Positions 10,414-22,766 of a stretch of 64,000 bases of DNA are shown one piece after another. The DNA is taken from the NCBI RefSeq assembly GCF_905171775.1, contig NC_053491.1, positions 337,459,841 through 337,523,840 of the forward strand, in the 5' to 3' direction. This DNA comes from Rana temporaria. Lineage: Eukaryota; Chordata; Amphibia; Anura; Ranidae. The position numbers and the translations under genes are program-made. How positions within the stretch are numbered: the first letter of the stretch is position 1; each line of letters opens with the position of its first letter. Below the pieces are notes generated by a model that worked only from the letters and a program-made list of their open reading frames with translations, made no database searches and had not been told where the DNA came from.

Positions 10414-11276
10414 AAAATAAACATTTCGTTGCTGAAGGGGAGAGCTTTTTCTCACTTCCTGCTTGGACAGGAAGTGAGGACAAATCTCTCAAGTGGGGAC
10501 ACAGACTAAAACAAAAACCTGATAGTGGATTTTGTTCTTCGTTATTATGTCCAAAACCAAGAAAGAACGTTTTTTGCCAAGAGATTAGCCTTAATATGAT
10601 ATTACAGGCACTTGAGGAATCTGGTATGCCAAATAGAAAATTAGCAACTTTTCCTTTTTTGGCTTGTGCAATATATAGGGGGGGGGGGGGTTTAGCTGCA
10701 GCCATGTGAGAACTGCAGACAGACCACCTTCTTCATTTGCTACAAAGAATACATGAACATTTTCTAATGGGTATAAGAAACATGTGAAATAATGAATACA
10801 TGAATAATGATACTACTTACAGTGTAGGTATTGCACTGCATCAATTTGGATTTGCGGCTTGTTTCCACCAGCCCTGTCAGGCAGCACTGCACCATTAATG
10901 CATAGACGAGACATTTTGCCTTATGTCCTATTTCTTCAATTCGCTGAAAAAAAATAGGGCATGTTGCATGTTTGTGCAGAGCAGTGTGTATAACACATCA
11001 CAATGCACCGCCGGTCATAGAGTTAAATTGGATGTAAACGGAAGTTAGTTTAAAGCGTTTCCAAACCCTAAAACAAAAATGTAATAAATTGTAGCTTACC
11101 AGTCCTTTAAATGTGGTGGCTGCATTCGTTTTAAATTTTTTAGGTGTTGGATGAATCTTGGGAGAGGGTAGTGTTAGATGCACTAGTTAATATAGATGGA
11201 CTTGACTAATAAATTAAAGCTCTAACTAACATTTATTAATGTGGCAGTTACAGCATCTTTTTTTTTTCCTTCCTCC

Positions 11277-11745
11277 TAAAAGGGGTTGTAAAGTCAGAAG
11301 GTGTGTTATCTTAATGCTCTCTATGCATTAAGATAACAAGCCTTCTGTGCGTCGCAGCCCCCCCAACACTTACCTGAGGTTCCTCTCTGTCCAGCGATGT
11401 TGAGTGCCTCAGCCGTCCGAGATTCTACCCCCTGATTGACTGAGACACAGCAGTGGCACCCTTGGCTCCCGCTGCATTCAATTAGTCAGCTAGCTAATCA
11501 GGAGAGAGAGGGGGCGGGGCTCTGTGCCTGAATGGACACAGTAAGGTGTGACTCAGCTCAAGTGCCCCTATAGCAAGTTGCTTGCTGTGGGGGCACTCCA
11601 CAGGGGAGGGGCCAGGATCACAGAAGAGGGGCCCGAGAAGAGGATGATCCGGGCTGCCCTGTGCAAATCCGCTGCAACAGAGCAGGTAAGTATGACATGT
11701 TTGTTATTTATATAGGAAAAAAAACGAGACTTTACAGTCACTTAA
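11277..11745. mobile_element. TTAA-type MITE with mirrored splice donors
   Basis: Terminal AAAGGGGTTGTAAAGTC is mirrored by GACTTTACAGTCACTTAA. A small hairpin lies at about 11308-11337 (TTATCTTAATGC / GCATTAAGATAA). CAG|GTAAGT at 11686 (+) has a mirrored donor near 11368-11376 (-). An element of the same design is at 35298-35735. Confidence 0.55.
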
Positions 11746-11993
11746 AAGTATTTTACGTGAATGAATAAAAACTGATCATTTTAAGCACCCTTGACAGTTT
11801 TAAATGGTTTATCTCTACCTTCTAAATGCCACTTTTGCTGGACAGCTTAGTCTGTTAAATCAAGATTTACTGGCCAGATCACCATGAAAATAAAGGAAAA
11901 AGCCTAAAAATAGGAAATGAATGCAGCCACCACATCTAAGAACTGGTAAGCTACAACATAATACATTTTTGTTTGGGGATTTGATACGTTTGA

Positions 11994-12407
11994 GGCCCTG
12001 TACACACGAGGAGACATGTCCGATGAAAACGGTCCACGGACTGTTTTCATCGGACATGTCTCCTGGGAGCTTTTGGTCTGATGTGTGTACACACTATCAG
12101 ACCAAAATCCCCGCGGACAGAGAACGCAGTGACGTAGAAGACACCGACGTTCTCAAACACGGAAGTGCTTCCACGCATGCGTCGAATCAATTCGACGCAT
12201 GCGCGGGATTTCGGTCCGCTGGTTAGACGTACTAACCAGCGGACATGTCCGACGGACAGGTTTCCAGCGGACAAGTTTCTAAGCATGCTAAGAAACTTTT
12301 GTCCGCTGGAAACCTGTCCGCTAGGCCGTACACACGACCGAACATGTCAGATGAAACTGGTCCGCGGACCAGTTTCATCGGACATGTTCGGTCGTGTGTA
12401 CAGGGCC
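11994..12407. mobile_element. Multi-hairpin MITE, GTACACACGA family
   Basis: The ends GGCCCTGTACACACGA and TCGTGTGTACAGGGCC are nearly perfect inverted repeats. Inside are successive local hairpins: ATGTCCGATGAAAAC / GTTTTCATCGGACAT, TTTTGGTCTGAT / ATCAGACCAAAA, GCATGCGTCGAATCAATTCG, GTCCGCTGGAAACC mirrored, and GAAACTGGTCCGCGGACCAG. It is flanked by TGA and TAA. Relatives are at 14660-15212, 22961-23316 and 49511-49726. Confidence 0.75.
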
Positions 12408-13507
12408 TAAGTTTAAAAAGGTGGAAAAAGCAAGTATCGCAGCACATGTGCACAACGCATACCAGCGCACATTCATTAGCGTATCTTACTGGTGTGAATT
12501 CACATTTCCTTGTTAATACATGTTTACTCAGGTGCTGATATTTTAGGAGACAATCTTCCCTCTCTAGGTAAAGTAATAAATGTTTATGAAATAGTATTAA
12601 AGCTTTGTAAAATAGATATGCAATTTGCCGTAAACTTAAGAGAATTGGTAGGCTTAACCAATATAAAATATAGAATCCATTAAACACAGTGCTATAATAA
12701 TGCACAGCTTTCTGGGAGATCATTGTCCTCATTTATATTTATTCACAACAGAAAAAGAATATAGAAGTTATAATAAATATAACTGAATTGAAATATACCG
12801 TGCCGCCATTCTGTCTGCGATCCCAAAACACACCACGCTTTTTCAATCGTGGCAAACTGCATCGTGCGAAGCTTGTCACCCAAAACGGTCTCCTACTCCC
12901 TTTTTGAGCGAAAAGCTTCCTGCAATGCAGTTTTCTGTGATTGCAGCGCGATTTATTGTGCGACAATTGCAGCACATCCGCATTTAGGTGCCATTGAAAA
13001 TATATGGCACCAGAACAAGCGTGCTGCGATATGTCGGTTTTGCAGAGCGTTTGGGGTCGCAGGCAGAATCGTGATTGCAAACACACAGGTGTGAACTGGG
13101 CCCTATATTTTTAGCTGTGCTTTATTATTGGGTCTTATTATTGTCTTTTAACAGATTTTATAAAGAAAAAAAAAATATCACACCAATAACAAGATATTTC
13201 AGAGATGTATAGGTTTTTAGAAGTTGCTGCAGTTATTGAAATTGCATAGCAGTATAAAGTATATACAATGTACAAAAATCTATAGGTGCTAAAATATATC
13301 TGCCTGTAGTTGTGTGAAGATAACAGTTTATCCTTCCCTGGTGGAAGGAGGTTTGGGCGCTGTCCATTTATAGGTTACTAGATTTCTGGGTAGAGAAAAT
13401 ACCCATAGTTGTCACTTTTTGATGGGATCCATTATATCAACAATACTGCTTCAGTAAGGAACCCGGGCATGTCTTAATGTACAAAGTGAATACTGATGGG
13501 TAGGCGA
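12408..13507. other. Intergenic, mostly unassigned
   Basis: No gene signal was found. A worn GTGTGAACTGGGCCC end at about 13090-13104 suggests a decayed MITE covering part of 12840-13104. The remainder is AT-rich. Confidence 0.4.
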
Positions 13508-14504
13508 TTAACTACTTCATTACTGGGCACTTAAACCCCCTTCGTGCCCAGACCAATTTTCAGCTTTCAGCGCTGACGCAATTTGAATGACAATTGCGCG
13601 GTCATACAACACTGTACCCAAATTATATTTTTTTCATTTTTTTCCCACAAATAGAGCTTTCTTTTGGTAGTATTTGATCAGCTCTGCGATTTTTATTTTT
13701 TGTGCTATAAACATAAAAAGACAGCAAATTTTGAAAAAAAACACAATATTTTTTACTTTTTGTTATAATAATAATATCCAATTTTTTTCTAAAAAAAAAT
13801 AAAAATTTCCCTCAGTTTAGGCCGATACGTATTCTTCTACATATTTTTGTTAAAAAAAAATCGCAATAAGCGTATATTGACTGGTTTGCGCAAAAGTTAT
13901 AGCGCCTACAAAATAGGAGATAGATTTATGATTTTTTTTTTTTTTTACTAGTAATGGCGGCGATCTGCGATTTTTTTTTTTGTCAGGCCTGCCATATTGT
14001 GGCGGACGTATCGGACACTTTTGACACAATTTCGGGACCATTCACATTTATATAGCGATCAGTGCTATAAAAATGCACTAATTACTGTATAAATGTGACT
14101 GGCAGTAAAGGGGTTAACACTAGGGGGTGAGGAAGGGGTTAAATGTGTATCCTGGGTGTGTTCTAACTGTGTGGGGGAAGGGGACTGACTGGGGGAGGTG
14201 ACCGATGCTGGGGGAGGGACACAGATCGGTCTCCTCTCACCGACAGGAACGTGGAGCTCTGTGTTTACACACAGAGCTCCACGTCCCTGCTGTCACCGCC
14301 GATCGCGGGTACCTGGCAGACATCGCGGGCACCAGGCACACGCACTGGCTCCGAGCGATGCGCCGGCACGTTGTTTCCCCGTTGCGCGCCCCCAGCGGTG
14401 CGCACGGGAAATGACAACAACAGGACGTCCAAAGACGTCCACTCGACACTTGAGAGCCGCGCTGTGGACGTCTTTCGTCCATAGCGCGGATCCCAAGTGG
14501 TTAA
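13508..14504. mobile_element. TTAACCACTT-family element
   Basis: It has TTAACTACTTCATTACTGGG at the left and CAAGTGGTTAA at the right, ending in TTAA. It shares CAAATAGAGCTTTCTTTTGG, TTTTTACTAGTAATGGCGGC and CACTAGGGGG with its siblings. In this copy the internal order is reversed relative to 4579-6024, that is, it is inserted in the opposite orientation. Confidence 0.75.
14249..14284. repeat. Perfect 16-bp-arm palindrome in the TTAACCACTT element
   Basis: Arms ACGTGGAGCTCTGTGT and complement surround TTAC. The arm sequence differs from sibling copies but pairing is preserved. Confidence 0.85.
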
Positions 14505-14659
14505 AAGGAGTTCTAAATGCAGGTAACAAAAACCAAATAAAAAAAGGTTTCCTTAGCAATTGCTGAGATAATCCATATTCTGACTGGACTGTTCATTGCA
14601 CTGTTCATTGCAGTGACATCTTCTGTTAAAATGTGATACTATGAGCATCCAGAAGATCT

Positions 14660-15212
14660 GCCGCGTACACACGACCGTTTTTCACGAAGTGAAAAATTAC
14701 ATTTTTTTTGTCATTAAAAACAATCGTGTGTGGGCTCCAGAGCATTTTTCACGACGTTAAAAATGGGCATTAAAAATTTCGAACATGCTCTCATTTTTAA
14801 CGTTGTCGTTTTTAACGTCGTGAAAAATGGTCGTGTGTGGGTTTAAACGACGTGAAAAAACGTGCATGCTCAGAAGCAAGTTATGAGACGGGAGCGCTTG
14901 TTCCGGTAAAACTAGCGTTCGTAATGGAGTAGGCACATTCATCGCGCTGTAACAGACTAAAAGCGCGAATCGTCTTTTACACACACAAAATCAGAAAACG
15001 CAGCCCCAAGAGTGGCGCCATCCGCATGGAACTTCCCCTTTATAGTGCCGTCGTATGTGTTGTACGTCACCGCGCTTTGCTAGAGCATTTTTTTTTCACG
15101 ATCGTGTGTGGGCAAGGCCATTTTAATGATCGGGTTGAAAAAAAAGTTGTTTTTCTAGACCATTAAAAACTTCATTTTTTTTCAACCCGAAAAATGGTCG
15201 TGTGTACGCGGC
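14660..15212. mobile_element. GTACACACGA-family foldback MITE
   Basis: Ends GCCGCGTACACACGACC and GGTCGTGTGTACGCGGC are exact inverse copies. Inside, TTTTTCACGA and GTTTAAACGACGTGAAAAA-type segments form repeated hairpins. No ORF. Confidence 0.75.
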
Positions 15213-16369
15213 ATTAGTCCTAATTTGATTTTGTTTGTGGTTAGACTTATATTGTACAATCAGTTCATCAAGATGGGTCTACAGAGAATTTCTATGTTTT
15301 TGGACATGTCGCTATTGGCCTATTCAGACCTGTTTGTTCTTATATGTTGCATTACCACGCACATTAGCTTGTGTTCTAGCAGACAATTTTTTTTGAATGG
15401 GCTGAACAAATTGACATACAACGTTTTTTTTTCCATTGTAGTACATGTCCATTCATTGTGATGTATTGCAATGCATGTGTTTTGGAACTGCATCTAGGTG
15501 CCAATTGAAAATTAAGGGCACTGCCAAGTGCTAACGCACATAAGTTAGCATGCATTGGCGCAGCAAACCACAAAGATGAGTTTTCAGCGGAAACAAATTG
15601 CTAAGTAATAATAAAAAAAAAAACATAATTTTTCAGCTTGGTGCCCAAAATCGAACTAGCTGACTGCAATAGGAAACCGCGCTGATATTGAACAATAAAA
15701 TGCATGCCATGCTACTTTATGCATAGGCTACCCTGATTTTATATATGTTTGGCCAATGCAACTGCATAAAGACATTTTTAATTGCCCAAATAACCTGTTA
15801 TTTTCTATAAAACAAAAATCTGCTCCACCTTAAATAGATTTTTAATATCTTATAGTTAAATATGTCAGTCAAGAGCATCTTAAAGACTCCTGAACCAGGA
15901 TTTCATGTAAAAAACAAAACCAAAAAAATAAAACATAATGCATAGTTGCTTAACAAGTTCGCAAGAAAAAGTCGGCATTCAACAATCCTAATGTAATGAT
16001 GACTGTTGGCAGAGAAGTGTCATTCCTACCAACTTGAAGCTCCCATTGATATATTTTTGCCCTTGCTCCTATGCAATGGTTGACCCATTGGCTCTGTAGC
16101 CACCTGACAAACAGAAATATGCGAAAACTTTTAGCAGGTAAAACATGTTTCAAGTCCAGCCTGTGTGACAGCCATGACTGCCCCATATATACAGTGGAGA
16201 AATGAGTGTACACACAAAGGGACGTGAAGTTATGGTTGTCACAGGATTACCAGGAGAAAAAAGGGAAAACAAATCTGCAGACTAGTTAACTGCAATATAT
16301 TGCAGAGGGTGGTGATATGGATTGGCGACAGTGTCAAAGAAGTAGCACCAACATCCCTGTAGATATGTA
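15213..16369. other. Intergenic, no feature recognised
   Basis: AT-rich sequence with only short spurious frames. No repeat end, splice-bounded exon or RNA motif stood out. Confidence 0.4.
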
Positions 16370-16590
16370 TAGACAAAGGGGAATTATTTGGTGGGATTTT
16401 GGGGGGTGCCAGCAGGGAACAAACTTTTCAATACTACAATATGTAAAAAGTATCACAAGGTTTTTATTACATAAAACACAGAGTTAAAAAAGTTTGGCTA
16501 TACATAAAGTACACAGGTACAAAATAAAATAACATCCGCAGTCTAAATTGATGGAGAAATTGGTCACTCGACAATGGCGTTGGAGTGACT

Positions 16591-16632
16591 TATCCCGGCA
16601 TGTTTCGCACACTTGGGGCTTCCTCAGGGGAT
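16591..16632 (-). ncRNA. Hammerhead-ribozyme-like motif, copy 1
   Basis: Read on the minus strand: stem I TATCCC (16632-16627) pairs perfectly with GGGATA (16596-16591). CTGAGGA matches the CUGANGA box and GAAAC follows the stem II region. The cleavage-box position reads GCC instead of GUC, and stem II has an extra A and imperfect pairing, so this copy is probably inactive. Confidence 0.35.
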
Positions 16633-16903
16633 ATTTGAGGACAATTGGATGTCGTACTGCGACTGTGTATTACCTGTCATACCAAGGGTAGCCCTGCTGC
16701 GACATCTCTGCATACAAGCCAATTTTGCTTTCAGCAGATTTGTTTGGCACCCTTGGATTCCTCTTATTCTAGCCTGGTTTGATATCCTGGTTACTAAATC
16801 CCTTCCTGGGCTTTGTCTGAGTTGTCCGTAGATTTAATACTCAGTGATGACCATCAATTTGGCTTAATACACAGTCGCAGGACGACATCCAATTGTCCTC
16901 AAA

Positions 16904-16945
16904 TATCGCCTGAGGAAGCCCCAAGTGGCGAAACATGTCGGGATA
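16904..16945 (+). ncRNA. Hammerhead-ribozyme-like motif, copy 2
   Basis: TATCGC (16904-16909) pairs with GGGATA (16940-16945) except for one G-G mismatch. CTGAGGA is at 16910-16916, a short GCC...GGC stem II follows, GAAAC is at 16930-16934 and GTC at 16937-16939. The arrangement fits a type I hammerhead with a minimal stem III. An extra A before stem II departs from consensus. Activity is unproven. Confidence 0.4.
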
Positions 16946-17148
16946 AGTCACTCCAACCCCATTGTCGAGTGACCAATTTCTCCATCAATTTCGACTGTGG
17001 ATGTTTATTTTGCACCTGCGTACTTTATGTATAGCCAAACTTTAACTCTGTGTTTTATGTAATAAAAATCTTGTTATACTTTTTACATATTGTAGTATTG
17101 AAAAGTTTGTTCCCTGCTGTCACCCCAAAAATATTCCCTTTTGTCTAT

Positions 17149-18423
17149 GCAATATATTGCATTTTCATTTTAGTTTTAGACACACTTTAATCCACAGAAT
17201 GTTAAAGGTGTTATTTTTACAGCCATCGTTTACAAATTAGGTATTTCTGGTTTGTAGGATAAAGCAGGTGTGATCTTCTCAGATATGTTAAACTATAACA
17301 GGTGTGATCTTCTCAGATACGGTATGTGCAACCATTATGTTTATTTTTACCTCAGGACTAATTTATTTTATGCATTTTCCTCTCTGCGATGTACTGGATG
17401 ATTTTCAGACAGCTTTGTATTCTGTAATGACAACACACCTTGTTTGTGGCAGATCTTGTGGTGCACAAAATAAAAGTACTCAAAGAAATGTTTGTTGTAT
17501 GACCTTTTTTTTAGTATATGAGCACATGGATAAACTGCATAAAAATTATTTGCCTGTATAGGTTTGGTGTTCTTTAAATTGATCTTACAGTAATTTAAAG
17601 TGTAATTAAACCTAGACTATAAAAAAAACTCTCATTACATGCTATGTACCAGAGTGTTCATACTCAATAAGCCACTAAAGCATTCCTTTTGTGTAGAGTG
17701 AAATATACCTGGTTGATCCTGCCTTCAGCTGTCCCTCCCATATTCTCTGTGTCCCCATTGCAGCCTGAGATTGTGTAAACCAGCTGGTGTCCTCTACGGT
17801 GCATGCTCAATTTCAGTTCCCTTCTAAGCTCTACATTTTCTCAATTTTCTTATCTGTGCAGCCCACATGACTATAGATTCACATATGTGGGCATTAGCAG
17901 CACAGTGGTAGATGACCCTCCTCCTCCCTCCCTCCCTCCTCCTCCTCCATGTCCTCCTATGGCTAAACACTATAGGGGTGGGATATAGTAGGCTGATTGA
18001 TTGTTTTGTTTTATTATAAATCCGTATTAAATATATTGCATGTAATTGTAAAGTAAAAAAAGTGCCTTGGATGCAGATTCCGCCTGAACAAAATGAAAGT
18101 TGGTGTCAATCTTTACCATAATAATACACAAAACATACACATTTGATGTTCAATTATTTGATATTTATAATCTAATTTGAATAGCTCTTCTGAAACTGTT
18201 TTTTTTTTTTTTTAAAGTTTAGTCAGATCCTAAGTTCCTAGGATTTGTGTACATACCATGTTCATAAGTGTGCGCTATAAGTTTACATGAGGCTTGGAAA
18301 AAGGGGACAAACTCGTGATGTACTATATGTATCCTAATTGTCAAATTACAGGAAGAGCACATTAGATAGACAGCTTACAGAGCGCTAGTCCATGCTAAGC
18401 CAATCATGGCTCAAGGAATACCT
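17149..18423. other. Intergenic, mostly unassigned
   Basis: It contains a short direct duplication (CAGGTGTGATCTTCTCAGAT at about 17267 and 17300) and a CCTCC-rich pyrimidine stretch at about 17917-17960. No gene or clear transposon end was seen. Confidence 0.45.
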
Positions 18424-18976
18424 TTAACCACTTCCTGCCGGCCGTACGACTTTGTACGGCCGCAGTGTGGATCCCAATTGCCGGGAGGCCGTCTATAGGC
18501 CGTCCAGCGCATCACTGAGATGCCGATGCGCGTGCCTGGCGGCCGCCATGCACCCGCGCTCGGCGGTTACACAGACAAGGACGTGGATCTGTGTGTGTAA
18601 ACACACAGATCCACGTCCTGTCAGGGAGAGAGGAGACCGATGCTGTGTCCCTTGTACATAGGGACACAGATTGGTCACCTCCCCCAGTCAGTCCCCTCCC
18701 CCTACAGTTAGAACATTCACTAGGCTACACATTTAACCCCTTCCTCGCCCCCTAGTGTTAACCCCTTCCCTGCCAGTCACATTTATACAGTAATTAGTGC
18801 ATATTTATAGCACTGATTACTGTATAAATGTGAATGGTGTCAAAAGTGTCCGACGTGTCCGCCATAATATTGCAGTCCCAATAAAAATCGCAGATCGCCG
18901 CCATTACTAGTAAAAAAAAAAAAATTCTGTGCCCTATTTTGTAGGCGCTATAACTTTTGCGCAAACCAGTCAAACC
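18424..18976. mobile_element. TTAACCACTT-family element, 3'-truncated
   Basis: It starts TTAACCACTTCCTGCCGGCC, carries the central palindrome and GCCGCCATTACTAGTAAAAA, and stops abruptly after GCGCAAACCAGTCAA without its other end. Confidence 0.7.
18578..18619. repeat. Perfect 19-bp-arm palindrome in the TTAACCACTT element
   Basis: Arms AGGACGTGGATCTGTGTGT and complement flank GTAA. It is the longest of the sibling palindromes. Confidence 0.85.
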
Positions 18977-19952
18977 ATAGGATGCATTAAGGTGAAAAAA
19001 CACAAACCTTTACAACCCCTGTAATGCAAAGTCGTTGAGGTAATTTGTGATGACATTTCAGCGTGATTACGAGAATGAGGAATGCATGGCTGGCTTCTTG
19101 CTAGATTTTTGTCAGTGCAACCTGTAAAATTACATATTGTGGTCTGCGTTTTCCACACTGATCAAGCTCAGGGGAATTATCTGACTTAAGGTTGAAGGAC
19201 CGAAGAAGAAAACCTGAATGGGTAATGGAGTGTAAAAAGGTGAAGCGTCTAAACTGCCTACAAAATGGATAAAGCTATTCAGATATGATTTTCTGAAACC
19301 TGTTATGTTGCTAAAACAAGTCTTCATCTAGTTTTGGCCTAACATTTCTTTAGCTTAAATGTGCTGTTGAATTTGAGGGAGCATTATTAACAATTATTCA
19401 GGTCTATATTTAGAAATGTGTGTTGGTCATTTACAGTTTTTCTCCATTGTTTTGGCTCATTTCTTGAAACAGAAATGACATTCTCAAAACAACATGGACA
19501 AATCTCCAAACCACTTCGCAATTGTTCACAACTGAATGGCATTTCTCATTCATTTCATCAAACTGCAAATGTCTCAGTACATGTCTCCATGTCTTAGTAC
19601 ATTTTTCAAATGATTTAGTACAAGTAGCCTACATTTAGCACAATTTACAATTGAATAGATCTTGTTGATCTAAACTGATTGTCATTTCTTCAGTCTAATG
19701 GTCGTTCTCTCCAAAACAGGTCAGCGTCATTTCATTGTTTAAAGTCATCACATTCACAATAGTCTGTTCAATTGTCAAAATTATTCAGGAACATAATACC
19801 ATGAATACCATATATGAATCTCTTGGAACATTTGATAAAATGATTACAGCAATTGACAGTCAGGTGCAACTAGAACTTGACTAATGAAGGAGGAGTTGGA
19901 GTTGGTCTCAGATGACCAATCAAACAGTATGTTTAGTTACTGTACCTGACAG

Positions 19953-20240
19953 GTGCTGTCCATGATTGTGAATGCTGCCAAACATGTATATATAGAGCTT
20001 GACCATGCAGGACCAGTACAATTTCTGAACATGGAGTCACCTGGCCAAGTAAATGAACAATGGCAACTATCTGCTCGAGGAAGAAGAAGAAGAGGAGGAG
20101 GAGTAAGGGTGTGTGGTGGTGGAATAGGGGGAAGAAGCAGAGGAGCACGAAGACACCATGCTGTCCCTGATGAAATTCGGGCCACAATTAAAGACCATGT
20201 CATCAACCATGGCCTCACAATCAATGATGGAATTATATAA
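19953..20240 (+). pseudogene. N-terminal fragment of IS630/Tc1-like transposase
   Basis: An Arg/Gly-rich segment (RGRRRRGGG) is followed by VPDEIRATIKDHVINHGLTI, which matches the DNA-binding N-terminus of a transposase family widespread in fish and frogs as I remember it. The frame then ends, and the helix-turn-helix and linker that should follow are missing. It is non-functional. Confidence 0.6.
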
Positions 20241-20249
20241 TGTATAGGA

Positions 20250-21010
20250 CAGGACACTGTGCATAGAGCAACAAATATGTTTATTCATTTACATATTCAT
20301 TTAGCGTGTGTGATAGGCCTACAGTATAACAGTATCTTACCTCAGTGGGATGTTACGTATGGTACTAACAATGACAAGAAAAATATTGTAGATGTAGCGC
20401 CTGTGTACTTCCAAGTACCGGTGCTATTACTGTAAAAGTTAAGGGATAATCAGAGTGTAGTTGACTCTGATTCTGATCGCAATTTTACAAAGGGTCTCTG
20501 TTTCAGCTGGGCTGTGCTGCGGGTCCATTCTGTGGTTGCTGGGGTGTCATACCACCCCGGGGCGACAGTGGAGTCCAGGCTGGGGTGCCTCTTGCCAGCA
20601 GCCAATCGGGAGGGAGTTTCTCTCGCGGGGCATGCTGGGGGAGGGTACTTCTGGAGCAGACGCCATTGAGGCGGGGTTATTTTCCTGAGGTGGCACCCAC
20701 ATTTAGGGTGACCACACATCACGGCCCCCCCAGCGAGATGGCCTACCAGACAGTGGTGCGCGTGCCACGCGGTGTTTCTGGTTCCGGGACCATGTTGGCC
20801 CGGAACATTTAAAGCTGTGGCGGGGGCCCCAGTATTCGAATGGGTCCCCAATTCTGAGAAGAACATGTACCCCAGGTTTGGAACCACTGGAATACTGGCC
20901 AGTAGTATATTGAACTTGTGGAACATAGAACCTTCCTGTGTAGCTGTCTGTAACTCTAGTGTATGACTCTTCTGTATGACTGATTTGATGTTTTCTTTTC
21001 TTTTTTATTG
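20250..21010. other. Unassigned insertion or replacement within the transposase
   Basis: About 0.76 kb lies where the middle of the transposase should be. It is GC-richer than its surroundings (GGGGCGACAGTGGAGTCCAG, GCGCGTGCCACGCGGTG). No terminal repeat was found that would name it. Confidence 0.4.
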
Positions 21011-21012
21011 TA

Positions 21013-21673
21013 GAGAATAATGGCATTGGAAGGAAACGAGACCTCTCACATACCCGTGTATGTGGATGAGGCTGGCTTCAACCTCGCCAAGGGCCAAAGA
21101 CGTGGCCACCGGGCCATGGTGGATGTCCCAGGCTGCCATTTCTGAGAATGGTGTGGCCACTCACATCCCCAGTCTTGGCCCATACAATAAACCGAAGCTC
21201 CTCATCTTCTTGGACCACCTTCATTTGGATTTGATCCCTGAAAATGAGAGAGGTCTCATAGGGCCTCACCTACCACAAAATATAATTGTATGAATTTTCA
21301 CCATGGCCCGCTTATCAGGGCCTGGTTCACTGCTCATCCAAGGATGGATATAGTGTTCCTACCACCTTACTCTCCTTTCCTCAATACTATTGAGGAGTTT
21401 TTCTCCGCTTGGAGGTGGAGAGTGTATGAGCATCGGGCTCAAGATCAGAGGTCCCTGATCCATACAATGGATGCTGCCTGTGAGGATATTACAGGAGATC
21501 AGTGTAGGGGATGGTTGCAACGTGCATGCCGTTTCTTCCCTCGTTGCATCGCAAGGGAGAATATACGCTGTGATGTTGACGAAAATCTGTGGCCAGACAG
21601 ACAGCAGCGTGTGGATGGGCAGGAGGGTGAAGACGGTGGACAGGAGAGGGAGGGTGAGGACCGCGACCAGTGA
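21013..21673 (+). pseudogene. DDE domain of IS630/Tc1-like transposase, broken
   Basis: VYVDEAGFNLAKG at the start holds the first catalytic Asp. ISENGVATHIP..GPYN and LIPENERGLIGPHLP follow. FLPPYSPFLNTIEEFFSAW holds the last acidic residue, and RFFPRCIAREN.RCDVDENLWP is the C-terminus. A small deletion after VDVPG shifts frame. The segment that should carry the second catalytic Asp reads through a TGA directly before NFHH. The two lesions make catalysis impossible. Confidence 0.75.
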
Positions 21674-21820
21674 AGAGATGTTACAGTAGTTGTAAAACTC
21701 CAGCTTTATTTACAGCATTGTAGGCTAAATGTAATTTTCCTTGTTTCATGTTTGTGCATTTATATTTCCGTATATATTATGCTGTATACATTTTCTTTTT
21801 ACTCTGAAGTATGGAAGTTA

Positions 21821-22326
21821 CCGTATTTATCGCGGTATAACGCGCTCCCGCGTATACCGCTTACCCCTAAAGTTGCCCCGAATCCTGTGGAAAAAAAGAT
21901 TTTTTTTTACTTACAGTTTTGGTGTCTTGCGCGGCATCCATCGGCGGCCTCGTCGGGTCCGGCGTCCGTCTGCGGCTTCAGGTGTCCTGTTCGTCAGGTC
22001 CGGCGTCCTTCTGAGGCGTCCTCGCATCCCCCCTGCTCGTTTCCTGCGCCGAGTTTGAATATTGCGCCGACATATACCGAGCGCAGTACACTCGTGTATC
22101 GTCGGGCAGGCTCGGCAACTCTCGCGCTGACGTCCTGTACGCTCAGGACGTCAGCGCGAGAGGCGCCGAGACTGCCCGAAGATACACGAGTGTAGTGCGC
22201 TCGGTATATGCCGGCGCTGTATTCAAACTCGTGGCGGGAAAGCGGGTATCGGCATATACCGCGCACCCACGATTTTGCCCTGATTTTCAGGGCAAAATAG
22301 TGCGCGGTATACACCGATAAATACGG
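21821..22326. mobile_element. TA-flanked MITE, CCGTATTTATCG family
   Basis: CCGTATTTATCG at the left and CGATAAATACGG at the right are flanked by TA on both sides. Inside is a second inverted repeat (GACGTCCTGTACGCTCAGGACGTC and surrounding GCGCTC/ACTCGTGTATC). It lies within the dead Tc1-like element. A second family member is at 36500-37192. Confidence 0.7.
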
Positions 22327-22766
22327 TACTTTGTGTGTGAATGATAATGGTTACAATACTGTAAAGTAATTTTTCCTTGGCAGTATGAGTGCAGTGTGTG
22401 ATGTCAAACCTTGGAGGCGACTCTTACCCTAAAATCTTTTCTTTTTTTTCAGTTTTATACACAATTGTATTCAGTTAGCTAGACAAAAACTGTACAGTAA
22501 CCATTGTCAATGAAGGACTGGGCTAAGACTGAAAGGTGGACATGAGGGATATTTCAATGGTCCTCTGCCATAGAGACAAAACATCTAAACATTTTGACTT
22601 GCAGTGCTTACACAATGCCAAAGGGATGAAGCATTTTGGGGGCACTGACTATTTGAATGAGAAAGAAATTTAGTTTTGACACATGAGTGAACTGTTTTGG
22701 GAAAGATATGAACTTTTGAAGGTGAACCATGGTGTTGTGCCGAACCATCCGGGTTATTTTGAGATA

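Larger units (their letters stand above)
16370..17148. mobile_element. Large inverted duplication, possible Penelope-like terminal units
   Basis: Arms 16370-16672 and 16863-17148 are inverse copies about 300 bp long with scattered mismatches. The spacer is about 190 bp. Both contain AGCAGGGAACAAAC, ATACATAAAGTAC, a TAAAACACAGAGTTAAA mirror and a CCTGAGGAAGCCCCAAGTG...CGAAACATG core. Such inverted units with hammerhead-like cores recall Penelope-like retroelement termini. No reverse transcriptase is present, so this is inference. Confidence 0.5.
19430..22745 (+). mobile_element. Dead Tc1/mariner superfamily (IS630-type) transposon, approximate limits
   Basis: Two disabled pieces of one transposase lie at 19953-20240 and 21013-21673. 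The left side (TTTCTCCATTGTTTTGGCTC at about 19440) is AT-rich, non-coding and could be the terminal repeat. The right side near 22660-22745 is loosely similar in inverse. Limits are approximate. An unrelated segment (about 20250-21010) and a MITE (21821-22326) interrupt it. Confidence 0.55.
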
